DNA from: Sinonovacula constricta
Lineage: Eukaryota > Mollusca > Bivalvia > Cardiida > Solecurtidae
DNA length: 64,000 nt
Assembly (NCBI GenBank): GCA_007844125.1
Contig: CM017557.1
Coordinates: 61,637,411 to 61,701,410 of the forward strand
Reading direction: 5' to 3'
A model generated the notes under the pieces. That model saw only the letters and a program-made list of their open reading frames with translations, did no database searches and was not told the DNA's origin. This document shows, piece by piece, positions 13,301 to 23,720 of this stretch. How positions within the stretch are numbered: position 1 is the first letter of the stretch; each line of letters begins with the position of its first letter. The position numbers were made by a program, and so were the translations under genes.

Positions 13301-14418
13301 GTGTATCCCCGTGAAATTTCTCCGTGTAATGGCCGCAAGTACGGGACCGAATGGTCGTTGCAGCGATTAGTCAACACTTGAATCCGTTTCGCCATCGCTT
13401 GATTTGCTAGTGTGAATATGTTTTGGATGGGCCGACATTAAATTTAGACAGGCTTATGTTACCGATTGAGTAGAATAAATTCCATTCTTAATGTGCAGTT
13501 TGAGGTTAGACTACCACGTGCGTTTGTTTTATGACTACGATCAAGTTTCAGTCGACTATGTATTGTTAGCCGACCTTCTTTAGAAAATTAAACAAGACGG
13601 TATATCCTCCACAAGTTGTCACCCAGTCATCCAGGGTAGATCCAGATCACAATTCCGACAACACGAATCCACCAAATACACGCAACATTTCAATTTTGAC
13701 ATTTTATACACATCCATCACACAAAAACTGTTGACATTTTTTCGTGTTTTTTTTTTTTTTGGTGTAAAGCCCTACTATAAGACGTCCATTTATCCGCGAT
13801 AACTTACCCATATATAGAGTCTTTGTCGCGTTTCAACTGACTGTCTTGTGAGGAATTTGTGCCCATTCCCGACATAGAGTTTGCCGTTGAATACGGCGGA
13901 TAAGAGCTGTGCATTGAGCCTCCATGATTCACGCCTGAGTGTGGCGGAAGTGAGTGACCGCTGGGGATCGAACTTCTGTGGGGGTCATACATGCTTTCCA
14001 TCCCAGCTAACGGAGTCCCATAATGGGCCGGGAAGTCATTCTCCAACTGAAATATAGACAAAACAAAAAATGTCAATAAAAATGTATAGCAAAGACACAT
14101 AGCAATATACAACAGTCCGCCAACAAACCGAAAGTAGATCTAGGTCTATGCCACAACTTACACACAGCCAATAACCATGAAAACAGATGTTAAAAATCCG
14201 ATATGAAATTAATGTCAACAATGATAATATACTATAAATTCCCGAATTCACATTTATCACAAAAAATCCCAAATTCGGCAACGATTTACATGAAGCATCC
14301 GTAATAAATTTCCACATTTTTTGGGTGTCACTACATTTCACACTTTCTTGCAGGATGTATTACAAGAAACACTGTCCTAAAACCAGAGAATCTACTGCTA
14401 TCTTACCCGTTGAGCCAT
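4241..14418 (-). CDS. Meis: Meis/homothorax-class TALE homeobox transcription factor, 5' half (six exons, 3' end off the window)
   Basis: Six minus-strand exons with GT-AG junctions join in frame to 218 residues: 1-4 (exon 1), 5-83 (exon 2), Gly84 split across the exon 2/3 junction, 85-133 (exon 3), 134-150 (exon 4), 151-167 (exon 5) and 168-218 (exon 6). The MEIS domain is unmistakable. HR1 includes [14 protein letters not shown] and [21 protein letters not shown]2 includes [16 protein letters not shown] and [19 protein letters not shown], followed by [11 protein letters not shown]. In this family HR1/HR2 binds PBX/Extradenticle, and a C-terminal three-amino-acid-loop homeodomain binds TGACAG; the complex acts in the nucleus as a HOX cofactor. 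The homeodomain exons are absent here and must lie left of position 1 if the gene is intact. The start is chosen because MAQR is the family's conserved N-terminus and an in-frame TAG lies 6 nt upstream. PKNOX/PREP is excluded by the MAQR start and the [13 protein letters not shown] motif. Confidence 0.96.
4394..6029 (-). other. Meis intron 5
   Basis: A 1636-bp GT-AG intron between exons 5 and 6. Mostly AT-rich; no coding or structured element recognised. Confidence 0.85.
6030..6080 (-). CDS. Meis: Meis coding exon 5 (51 nt, start of HR2)
   Basis: The acceptor is TTTCCACAG before ATG ATT CAG, and the donor is AAG followed by GTGAGC. It encodes [17 protein letters not shown], identical to the vertebrate MEIS peptide as I recall it. 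This amphipathic helix is part of the PBX-binding HR2 segment. It is a symmetric phase 0-0 exon of 17 codons. Confidence 0.97.
6590..6850. promoter_or_regulatory. Candidate intronic regulatory block, intron 4
   Basis: Base composition and complexity rise sharply against the flanking AT-rich intron, with GGGCCCGGG, CCGCC and TGCGTCAGCCATATTGG segments and no ORF. Introns of Meis loci are known to host conserved noncoding elements; membership here is inferred. Confidence 0.25.
7907..7989 (+). repeat. Short tandem array of CTGTCTGA-type units
   Basis: Five or six units of 10-16 bp built on AGCTGTCTGAT. Four contain GTCTG, and two include the E-box CAGCTG. Lies within Meis intron 4. Confidence 0.8.
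8185..8235 (-). CDS. Meis: Meis coding exon 4 (51 nt, HR1-HR2 linker)
   Basis: The acceptor is GAAACAG before GCA AGA TCG, and the donor is CTG followed by GTAAGT. It encodes 17 residues, [17 protein letters not shown], matching vertebrate IRAEKPLFSSNPELDNL; His replaces the usual Pro. It is a symmetric phase 0-0 exon, so skipping it would preserve the frame. Confidence 0.95.
9090..9330. promoter_or_regulatory. Candidate intronic regulatory block, intron 3
   Basis: A complex block containing TTTTATTGACAG (an AT-rich half-site next to TGACAG) and a CTAGCCGGCGGCC stretch within AT-rich intron. The minus-strand ORF across it shows no recognisable domain. Confidence 0.25.
10488..10555. repeat. 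(GAT)n/(AAT)n microsatellite in Meis intron 3
   Basis: A GAT triplet run passes into an AAT/ATA run. Minus-strand poly-His and poly-Tyr ORFs here are artefacts of it. Confidence 0.95.
11426..11573 (-). CDS. Meis: Meis coding exon 3 (HR1 of the MEIS domain)
   Basis: The acceptor is TTTGTAG before G-CAC-CCC, which completes the split Gly and gives [20 protein letters not shown]. The exon continues [19 protein letters not shown] and [11 protein letters not shown]. This is HR1, essentially identical to metazoan Meis and Hth. The 3' end is ambiguous: a strong donor (CTT followed by GTAAGT) ends the exon at 11426 and adds Val-Leu after FSKQ. A weaker donor 6 nt earlier (CAG followed by GTTCTT) would end it at 11432, matching the length of vertebrate FAKQ-IRAEKPLF. 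Both keep frame. Confidence 0.95.
11574..13807 (-). other. Meis intron 2
   Basis: A 2234-bp GT-AG intron. A block at about 12780-13060 is more complex than its surroundings, with a GGCAACA/TGTTGCC hairpin (12797-12814) and TGTTTAC forkhead-type motifs. A Cys-rich ORF on the opposite strand (12929-13261) is not accepted as a gene. Confidence 0.85.
13808..14046 (-). CDS. Meis: Meis coding exon 2 (N-terminal Ser/Gly/His-rich tail)
   Basis: The acceptor reads TATATTTCAG before TTG GAG AAT, and the donor is GG followed by GTAAGTT. The exon is 239 nt: 79 codons plus two bases of a Gly codon. It encodes [10 protein letters not shown] at its start and LKRDKDSIY at its end, with a low-complexity middle rich in Ser, Gly, His, Pro and Met. 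The terminal KRDKD(S/A)IYG motif is the family's lead-in to HR1. The middle is poorly conserved in the family and aligns only loosely with vertebrate MEIS. Confidence 0.95.
14047..14406 (-). other. Meis intron 1
   Basis: A short 360-bp intron separating the MAQR exon from exon 2, with donor GTAAGA and acceptor TTTCAG. No other element seen. Confidence 0.85.
14407..14418 (-). CDS. Meis: Meis coding exon 1 (MAQR)
   Basis: Read on the minus strand, this is ATG GCT CAA CGG followed directly by the donor GTAAGA. Only four residues, M-A-Q-R, are encoded before the intron; as I recall it, vertebrate MEIS genes also split after MAQR. The upstream codons TAG TCC close the frame, so the ATG is the true in-frame start. 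The exon is too short for ORF detection and was found by searching for the family's N-terminus next to a donor. Joining to exon 2 gives [14 protein letters not shown], comparable to vertebrate MAQR-YDDLPHYG. The 5' boundary of the exon, in the UTR, is not determined. Confidence 0.9.
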
Positions 14419-14421
14419 GGA

Positions 14422-14625
14422 CTATCGCCGTCGTGTCCAAGGCTTGGGCCTTCGGTCACTCGGGAGACTCGAAACCTTGCCGTCGCTGTCCAGTAAGTTC
14501 ACGCCGAGTCCCGATGCAATATATCCGACTGGCATAAACAAATCCGTGCTTCTGTCAAAGAAATACAAAACTGTCAATGTTAGTAAACGTTTCCCCACAC
14601 TATCATCACGATGCCGGTTTAGCAA
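14422..14625 (-). other. Upstream ORF in the Meis leader (67 codons), in frame with and abutting the start
   Basis: An ATG at 14623-14625 opens a 67-codon frame that ends in TAG at 14422-14424. One codon (TCC) separates that stop from the Meis ATG, in the same frame. If the transcript begins above 14625, this uORF would terminate just before the main start and could modulate initiation. The peptide has no recognisable domain; it may equally be chance in a GC-richer leader. Confidence 0.35.
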
Positions 14626-14661
14626 GTATGCTGTCTCGTCTATCGGCCCGGACCCGTAAAC

Positions 14662-14671
14662 CTGTCAATCA
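14662..14671 (-). promoter_or_regulatory. Perfect PBX-MEIS/PREP decamer in the Meis leader
   Basis: The plus strand reads CTGTCAATCA, the exact complement of TGATTGACAG, the composite PBX-MEIS/PREP site. Three more CTGTCA hexamers in the same orientation lie at 14552, 14571 and 14717. Confidence 0.55.
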
Positions 14672-15551
14672 AGAGGCCACTGCCGCGCGGTACGGCACAC
14701 TGAACGAACGAATGAGCTGTCAGAAGAAGATATATCGGACTTGGGCGGATCGCCTCAATGGCAGCTGAGGCACTGTACACTGCGTGGCGTAGCGAATACG
14801 CTGTGCTGGAAAATGTTAACTTGGAGGAAGGCAAAAAGGACCACACTGGGGGAATTTGAAGATAAGAAAAATGATTTTTCGTTATGATATATCGCATTTT
14901 GATATCAGGCCTGCCAAGACGAGACATTCTACTGCTAGAACGTCAAATCTGATCAGAAAACATACGGAAAGGAGGATGACTACGATGATGCACATTTACT
15001 TATTCTCTATCTATTTTCTCCCAAAATGCCATAGATTTCACTTAAACAGGGCTTCACGCAAATCGAGCAACTGTATTCTCGCTCATTCGCTTCAAGATAA
15101 CCATCTTTCTACCCGCTTAGCCGCATTTGAATTCTCCGAAGCGATATGCACATAATGGTTATGGGTAAACCTATACGTTTTATGGCGTATGCACTTCTTC
15201 GTCAAGCTTGGGAATAAATCCCGGCCTGCTCGACGTCATTCTTGCCAAACTTACAACAGACCATTTATGTATACTCTAAATGTAAAAAATAAATCATATC
15301 ACATACACAAACATTCAGGCAAAGGATAGGATAAAATATACTAACCTCTTTTCAAACTATCAAAAACGGATGATAAATAGAAGTAGATGGCACATGTGTA
15401 TTAACTATATCTTTAAGAGCGATAAAGCATTGAAAAATGTTCTGAGATTTCTGCCGTATGACATATGTAATCTTAAAAGCCACGTGTTCCGTTCTCCCGC
15501 TGTGGGCCCTTCCGTATAGCAGAATTCATAGGCGTGTAGTTCACACAAGAC

Positions 15552-15651
15552 ACCGCCCATATTTTAAGCTCCGCCTCAAGCCCCGCCTACCAATATCGAT
15601 TCACCTCCCAGCCTATGATGCCGGTAAACATCCTCTCTTTACGCCCCGCCT
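15552..15651 (+). promoter_or_regulatory. Cluster of GC-box-like (Sp/KLF) motifs
   Basis: Four similar motifs occur within 100 bp of otherwise AT-rich DNA: ACCGCCC at 15552, CTCCGCCTC at 15569, CCCCGCCT at 15581 and GCCCCGCCT at 15643. They lie about 1.1-1.2 kb upstream of the Meis ATG. Sp/KLF binding is inferred. Confidence 0.4.
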
Positions 15652-17194
15652 CTTCAACCAGGCTTACAGTTTCGGTTACGTTTTGCAAAACATGGATGGA
15701 AAATGTGTGATTTTGACTTTAAAACGTCTTTATCTAGTTAAATACATTTCTTTAATGAAAATATTGTTTTGCATTTTGATGATTTGTAATTAAAATCCGT
15801 AACAAGACGTATTATAGTAAACAGTTTGGTAATCAAATACAGTGTTGAGAAAATAGTCTTGTTGGTGGAAATAAATTGTTCTGAAGCAAGATTTTTCTAC
15901 TCAGGTTCTCAACTTCGTGTAGAATAATGTATGGCGCTCATAATGGTTTTGATTTTGAGAAATGGCTTATAAAAAGAGAAGGTAATCTTAATTTTTAATT
16001 ACACATTTCATCTTTAAACGTCTCTAACAAAGAATGACTTGACGGGGTTGGTTAATATTTTATATTTGCGTGAGATAGAACCTTGTGAACAGAAAATGTT
16101 CATGATCTCGCGGCTAAATTTTTAAATAATACGGCAAAACTTGAAAGTTATTGTTTATATCATCTATATTTGTTGTTCTTATAATTTTGCCTGAAACAAG
16201 GAATGACATGGAATGAAAGTCGAATTATGCATATTTATATTTTATAACACCTACAATAATAAAGCGTGTACACATTAAATACACATCTGAAATTTGTTCC
16301 GACGTGATGTGGTTGTATTATTTCTGAAATATTCCGTTATTAAAGAATAATAAATGTGAAACTTGAGCCTCTATCAGTCGTTCATATTGTGCAATTTTAA
16401 ATTCATTTTTCAACCGACAAGGCGTTTCTAATTATCCCCAGCACGAGTCAAGGCAAAATGGCCGGCTTTAATATTTTTACGCACGCCATTCTCTATTGTT
16501 GTCTTTTTATAAGCCTACCCGAATATTTCTTAAACAATTGTTTCCATTTAGGAAAGAGTTGTGGTCACAAAACGGATGTAATTATTTCAGCCAATAGTTA
16601 AAAGTTAACTTAAAAATTGAATTATTGTATTACTTATGGCCAATTTAAGTTTTTAGAATAAAAGATAATAATAGACTTAATATATCTAGGAATAGTTGCT
16701 AGTCGGGAGTCGGGGTTAAGCTATTTATACTAAGTTAGGAAGATTCGAAAATACGTTGATTTATTAAGCATACATAGGAAAATTATTCAACATATTATTA
16801 ATTGGCGTACGACTGCGTACAACTGTATGCTATTTAAAGGCAAAGTACATACTTAGGGTCATCAATCTGTGTTAGGGTGTATTCCTTGACATATAACGCA
16901 TCAACAAAACGAATATAATTTTTAAAAAAATCAAGTATCGATATACAAATGTCATGTCTTTGCCTTCGCTTTGATCAGTATAAACAAATATATGAATTTA
17001 AATAAAAAGTTGGTTTATTATCTATTCATGTATAGTCTGTATTTGCGAAAACATATTAAACCATGACGAAATGATGCTATTTGTTGTGTTAGTATTGTTA
17101 TTATTCATAGACGCGACTGTTTTTCATTTGTTATCGTCAAAACATCAATGAATCAACACAAATGCCGCTCGCATAGACCCATGGTGCTTACATA

Positions 17195-17520
17195 TGCCAT
17201 AGTTACGCAAGCTGGATGGCAATAATTAAGGAGAAAAAGTATAGAACGGGAGAACGACGTGTCAGGAAAGAAACGACCGAATGCTCACCCGGATAACTAG
17301 ATAACAATAGTGGCCGCGTCGATGGATAGTGAGATAGAGCCTGATAAGGGTGGAGATAGGCCGGGTCCGCGATGACAAGGGTAGATCTCGGAGATAAGAG
17401 CGCATCGTTTAGTCCCGTCCCAAGGGTCAGCCGACCAACCCTTAACAAGAAGGGAAAACCAAGTCAAAATGGCCAATAAAGGTCCCATAATGACCGTCAA
17501 CTTTCGGTTTTTATCCTTGA
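17195..17520. promoter_or_regulatory. Candidate regulatory block with clustered GATA motifs
   Basis: Five WGATAR matches on the plus strand lie at 17299, 17332, 17342, 17354 and 17392, plus two GGATA variants, in about 110 bp of GC-richer sequence. This is about 3 kb upstream of the Meis start. The two overlapping minus-strand ORFs show no known domain. Confidence 0.35.
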
Positions 17521-18543
17521 AATGACACCGAATTGTTCAGAACCGCTGCTTGAAGAACCCCTATCATTGGCGCAAATCAGCTGGAAACACGTTTTTCTAG
17601 ATCACTAGTTTAGGTCGGGTTCGCGAGCGAAATTTAATTAATTTTGTTGATAAATTAGTTTTTAAAAACGAGTTGAGCTATCATTTATTTACGTACGAAT
17701 AGAGGCGAGGACGAATTCGTGTGTCAGGCCGTGTCAGTGAAACAATGTCATCGTGACATAGTTATTGCAGTTTGGGTGTGAGAAGGCAAATGGATGCGGT
17801 AAAGACAATGTTCCTTGACGAGAAATACTGTACTTTAGAATAAACGTGTTATAAACAAATCTACAGACTACTAAAACGTGTAGTTTTTTCCATTATTTGC
17901 TAGATTCCAATTAATGGAATGATAGGTCTACTTATTTTTGCCTTTGATATAGTTAAGTTGGTAATTATTTTCCAAAAGCAACAATATGGCAACATCTTTA
18001 AATCATCGCTACTGTAATGATATTTAAAATATATCGGTAAATGTGCGAAACACTTTTATAAAAAGCTGCTAATTTCTGGAAAAACAAACAAAACACAAAC
18101 CAAAGGTAATTTATCTTCAGGCCATCGATCTAGTGAATCATCACCACTACAACACGATTCTATGCACGTATACATAAATGCACTCACATATGTGAATATT
18201 TTTTGTGTATAATAAAAAAAATTGTTTTTATGTTTGTTTGTTTGTTATATTTATCAATATCAAATGAATAGTTTTAGCTGCAGCATCTACACACACTACA
18301 CTATTACGACACAAAGGTGGTTATGCGAAATATTAATCTTCAGTACCGCATGTTATATGCCAAGACACCGGGTTGGTTCCCGGGACAACACAAGCAAACG
18401 CACTGAAAAGATAAATGGCAAGCAAAATACACAGCCTAATCTCGTGAAACAATGACATAGCTTGCACCAGTTATGACCTACATACGGCTAGCCTGCACGG
18501 CTGTAAAAACATAGCAAGTTTGTTGCATGTTGCTGTGTAGGAA

Positions 18544-18545
<2 letters not shown>

Positions 18546-18594
<49 letters not shown>
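18546..18594. repeat. (TTA)n microsatellite
   Basis: An uninterrupted TTA/ATT triplet run of about 16 units. Confidence 0.95.
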
Positions 18595-18595
<1 letters not shown>

Positions 18596-19004
18596 ACTTA
18601 ATACAAATAAAACTATGACAAAAGCTAGTAAGAGACACTTGATTCTTTTTTGCTTGCGTCATTTCATATTTTTACTTAATATAATTACGTGTAGGAGCAT
18701 ACATTTTATATATTTTATATATTAGACTACATGAATTTTACCTATACATTGTTTCATTGACAGCTTGTAATTTCGGACTTGTATATTACCAAGTTTTTCA
18801 AAGCAATTGTTTTCCCCTCATTATATTGCCATTATAAAAAAGTTGATCATGTTACTATATAAATAAAATGATTACTTTTATGGTGTTATGCAAGAGATGT
18901 TTTTAAAAAGGGTAATTTTTAAAGCTTATACAAATTAATAATGTTTAAACAAAATAATATAATAATAACAAAATTAATATATGTTACATCAAAATTGTAT
19001 TTTG

Positions 19005-19050
19005 GGCCGGTGGCCTGTAGGTACAAAATAAACGAGTTGAGTTGAATATA
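19005..19050 (+). mobile_element. Possible retroposon 3' tail
   Basis: GGGCCGGTGGCCTGTAGG is followed by AAAATAAACGAG and GTTGAGTTGA. A polyadenylation-like AATAAA followed by a short repeated GTTGA resembles a non-LTR element 3' end. No upstream coding part is recognisable. Confidence 0.3.
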
Positions 19051-21302
19051 AATACATTAGTTTCAACTTGGTATTATATTACTATTCGCTTATGTCCTTT
19101 ATAAAATATACATTCGTTTATTTGAAATTTTAAGCCTTCGCAACAAGGAAAACTTACATTTTGACACAAAAATAGATGTTTTTGTGTCAGATTACTTCAA
19201 CGGTCTCAAATGTGTGGATAATCAGAATACAAATAATATTCGTTGCTTTTTCATTCATTAAACTTATCATAGCCGTCAAGTTGTTGTTGTTGTTTTTTGT
19301 GATAAAGATAATAATCGAACGCATCCTCATATGATCCGGCGCTATTATTGTAACGCGGATGCAAATCTTTTTACAGAAATATATAACTATTGTTTCAAAG
19401 CTGAGAAAAACAAAACAAACAACAACAAAAACGTCATTGGTTTCGAGGATGCAGTGTGAATATCTTTCTCTAAAATTAAAATTCATACTTTTTTCCTGCC
19501 CGTATTTTTTCCGACCAACTCCCTTTTTAAATAAGATGTAAACACCGTTATGACTTGTAAATTTTCTGTCATTAGAAATACTTCAATCAAAGTCAACTCA
19601 TTGAAAAGAAGAAGAAAAAAGCGGGACACTTATTCTAATAATGGCTCATTTGCATATTTAAGCATTGTCTTTAATGGGTTTTTGATTACCCTGCGATCTG
19701 CCCTTAAACAGAGTTGTACTTGATTTCAAGAAAAGTGCTTTTGCATCAAGTGTCTAAGACTGGAAATAATTATTTTACCATCCGCTGTCATATTGAATCG
19801 ATTCGTACATAAAGGGTTGAATTATAACGGACAATGTTCGGATTGTTTTTGCTAGCTTACGTGGGTTTATATCCCACTGCCTGCTATCTATAAAGTAACA
19901 TACGACAGGAGTTCAAGGTATGTTCCTGAACTTGCCAACAAAAATCAATTTGGAACATGAGAAACTCACGCGTGAACATTACATTTATCTTAAACCGTTT
20001 AGGTCTATATATACCAAGGACTATGTACTTATTTTAAATTGCTTCTTCGTTGACAAAATGACTTAATGAATAAAATAAATATATAACGGGTAAAGGTGTT
20101 AACAACTTTGTCATTAATTCATGTCCTTAACTTATAGTCATGCTGCATATTTCTGTACTTGTACTAATACAAAATATGTGCAAACTGAAAAAAAACAAGC
20201 CATTTATCAATGGCATTTTTTGACTTCTTGATAAAAATGTACCGCTTAATCATAGAAGGATATATGTAACACATATTCCTATATGTATAAATATATTTCG
20301 AATATTTAAAAATATAAACTGCTCTACAATCGCCATCCTGTCTAGAAATGTAAGAAGACAAATAAATGCAAAATCCCCAAAGCACGGACCGTTCAGAAAC
20401 CACCTGACCATTATGATGACCAGACGCTTGTTCGATTTAAGAGTAAAAAAAACCCCAAGCATCCAGAAGACAGAGAGGAAGCAAGAAATCCTAGCGATGA
20501 GTCGCGGCGCCAAGTACGGTTCCTGTTCTGTTTCGGGGTTTTTTATACCGACTTCGGAGCGGCTGTGGGAATAAAAAAAAGCCACTTCCTGGATTGGCCT
20601 AGTGACGAATGTTAAATAATTCACTACTTGCTATTGAAATTAGATAGCATCAGGGGGGAAGAGGGAATGTGCAAAAGAAATGAATTATTTTATTTCATTC
20701 TCTCGAAGCCGGGTTTATAGGCCCAGGGGACAAATTGATGCATATATTTGCTATTGTTTCTCCGATAGAAACTGTTTACGGGACCCCTTATACACGTCGT
20801 TATTTTGCGTTTGCGTCAGACCTGACTCGAAGTTTGATTTAAACGACATATATTTGTACGTATAACTTGACAAAAATCAATTAACGCAATCTACACGTTT
20901 GATTTGTTTTCCACGCAAAACGGGAAACCCGCAATGTTTTTAATTTCTGCTTATGTGTTTTTCTCGAGCAGCGGACGCGTAAAAAGCTATTACTGTTATG
21001 CCCAATATATAACGAAAGCATTGAAAGATTCGCACTTTAACAGCCGTCTAATATTATAAACCCGAGTTAGGATAGATTCCCCAAGATGAGCATATCTAGC
21101 TGCGATGCTGTTTTAAGAGTATCAACAATAGTTTGCCATAAATACATTTACGAAAGTGTGGTATTAAAAGCGCGTCGAAAATTGTTTTCTACAATCAGTG
21201 TTTGCACTCTAGAAAATGGAGATTGTTAGAGGTAGGTGTAATAATACACACTGGCTGACAAAAATAAATAATAAAATAAGTTGTTTTGTTGTTGTTGTTT
21301 TC

Positions 21303-21490
21303 GCAAGAATAAGAATATATTACAAAGTCCTATGAGCATTGCAACATATACCAAAATTAAAAAAAAGACACAGGACAAAGGTATTTACATGCAAGCCAAA
21401 TGTAAAAGAAAAAATCTGTAATGAGTCATTTAGCAAATAAAGTAAACCCGACAGTTACCGCATTGGAACGGTCAGTCGGCAATATGGACC
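21303..21490 (+). repeat. Local direct duplication, copy 1
   Basis: It shares CAAAGTCCTATGAGCATTGC, ACATATACCAAA, ACAGGACAAAGGTA and GAGTCATTTA with 22180-22365, in the same order and orientation, with small indels. The offset is about 881 bp. Confidence 0.8.
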
Positions 21491-22179
21491 GACTGGGGTG
21501 CTTAGACGGGATTTACAGAGCTCTAACCTCGCTTTGAATGGTCATATAGAAGAACGAGTTTAATGACGTTTTCTCTTTTTCTCTATCGCAGTATCTACTT
21601 AAAACTGCAACATTACATATAACACCATACGTTGTATATTCGGCAATGACACAATCTGTATAAATACACTTGTCTAAAATACCGGTTGTCGCTTCTGTTG
21701 GAATATACTAGTACTATAAACAGCGTACGTTTTTGTAATAACTGCAATGTGTAATGTATTTTAATATAAACGCTTTCGAGTGCACTATGTCAAAATTGAC
21801 CATTATAGCGTATATATAATCACCTATACTAACTAATTAGTTATCTGTAACGAGACACTGTGACATAGACTTGGCAGCAACCACATAGGACCTCGTCTGG
21901 ATCTACACTGTTCGCGTAAGACTGATCAAGTAGATTTTATTTATAGTCGTTTTGAGGTCCTTACCTTCTAATTAAAGTCAGTCTATAGCACTGACACTAC
22001 CTTACAAAAGCTCTTTACCGAGCAATTTATCTACTTTGGCAAATTTACACCTGTCTCTCAGGTGACTTTCATTGATATCGTTTTTTATTTATGCTTTTAT
22101 TACAGGCGATTTAAATTTATGTTATATGATAAAATAAATACAACTAGTAATATTTTCATGCCGGTAAACAGACTCATTC

Positions 22180-22365
22180 CGCAAAATAAATTAGAATATG
22201 TGTCAAAGTCCTATGAGCATTGCAACATATACCAAATTTTGAAAAAGCACAGGACAAAGGTAGTCACATGCAAGCTTAACGTAAAAGTAAGAACGAATCT
22301 GTGACGGATGAGTCATTTAACAAAAACTGCCAACCCAGCAGTTATCACCTTGGCAATATTGGCCG
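22180..22365 (+). repeat. Local direct duplication, copy 2
   Basis: Diverged direct copy of 21303-21490. Downstream, around 22400-22460, a TCCTAGATCCGCGCCTG segment resembles termini common in invertebrate transposons, so the pair may bound an old element. Confidence 0.8.
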
Positions 22366-23139
22366 AAAAACACACACAATCAAAATCATTTGACTTAAAA
22401 ATTAACGCCCCATCCCCACCACTCCTCTTATGCAAAAATCCTAGATCCGCGCCTGTAGGCCGATGCCAGTCAAACGAGGACCTCATCGACTGTTATCGAC
22501 TCGATGTCTTTGGTGTCTCGTGTCATTATCTCCAGCATATATTTCACGAAATCAAATTAAATCGTATTAAGCGATACACATCGATAAAACGGATCGCTGT
22601 ACAGAAACAAGTTGTTTAGAAAATGTGCGTCTAGTCGTGAATTAGAGATCGTTGTCAAAATGGGTGTCGATCAAGGACCAAAAGAGAAGAAACTAAATAG
22701 GTTAGACGGAGATTTGTTAATCCTTCGTAATTTGTGGTTCGGTAAGTTGTTGATGCCGAAAGTGAGTTTGCTGCTTTTGAGTTGAAATATTTTGCGCGGT
22801 AAGTATATGTACTGTTGTAGTTATAAAGATGAAGTAGTATATTTGTACCCTTTTTCAGAGAGTCTTGTTATTGTTGTTGTTGTACTTGTTTATTTTGTTT
22901 CCCAGCGACACAATAATGGTCATTATAGCAAAGTCTGGTCATTAATGGTGGAAGAAGAACATAGACACGTGTTTAAGTTAAGCCACCGGCACACTGCAGG
23001 TCAGATTAAAGACCCCCCATCATGAAATGTTTTGCCCCGATGGCAACTACAACTATATAACCTCAGCGGTGAGTAGCCTTGGGGCCATAAGGGCTCCAGG
23101 TCGGCGACTCCACAAAACGGGTTGCGAACACCATCCTTG

Positions 23140-23720
23140 TTGTTTGAGTTTTTTTGATGGTGTTACTAAAAGCTGCTGTCATAAAGGTGTTTTAAAGGTA
23201 GAACCCGTAAGTTCAAACAACCAAATAATTCATTGTTGCCTGAAAAGTTCCCTAGATTTTTTCTTTTATTAAAAATACATCGTTCATTAAAGTGGCATAT
23301 CTACGGGAAAACCATCTGAACATTTTGACACTTGATGACGCCTTTCCGTAGAGTTTTTTTTTCTTAGAAATAGCCGAGGTGTTCCGAGTGACGTGGAAAG
23401 TGCAACATAACAGCCCTGTGTCCCTCTTACAAACGTGCATTTCCAATCCGAGTCAAGCTGTACAGTTACCTATATTTAAACTAAGAAAACCATGTGACCA
23501 CTAACTTTCTGACATCACGTTATAGCATCATCCGGGTTATTCGCTTTAACTTTGATTCCTGTATTCAGCAGAAAATCCCCAATGGTAAGTATTTATAGAT
23601 TTGGAAATAACGAACAATCAAAGAGTATTTGCCATTTAGTGTCGGGCGTTGCAGGCGTAAGATATTGTAACATGTATTTGATAAAAACAAACTGGCCACC
23701 TTTAATGACTTGTTCTATAA
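23140..23720 (+). repeat. Dispersed repeat family R, copy 1
   Basis: It shares an ordered series of segments with copies at 45.03-45.43 and 46.04-46.59 kb: GTGGAAAGTGCAACATAAC, the ATTTCC...TCCGAG...CC stretch, AGCAGAAAATCCCC and TATAGATTTGGAAATAA. The 5' boundary is approximate. Family unknown, no ORF. Confidence 0.6.

Larger units (their letters stand above)
14419..15700 (-). promoter_or_regulatory. Meis 5' leader and proximal promoter region
   Basis: Immediately upstream of the MAQR codons the sequence becomes GC- and CpG-richer than its surroundings, as expected for a leader and promoter. It has four CTGTCA hexamers at 14552, 14571, 14662 and 14717, and four GC-box-like motifs between 15552 and 15651. 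No clear TATA box or transcription start can be assigned. Two pyrimidine-rich AG acceptor-like sites on the minus strand, just above 14713 and near 14800, leave open an upstream noncoding exon. Confidence 0.6.

Noticed and set aside
20250..20624. 124-codon minus-strand ORF (longest in the window)
   Set aside because: No recognisable domain and composition typical of random AT-rich translation.
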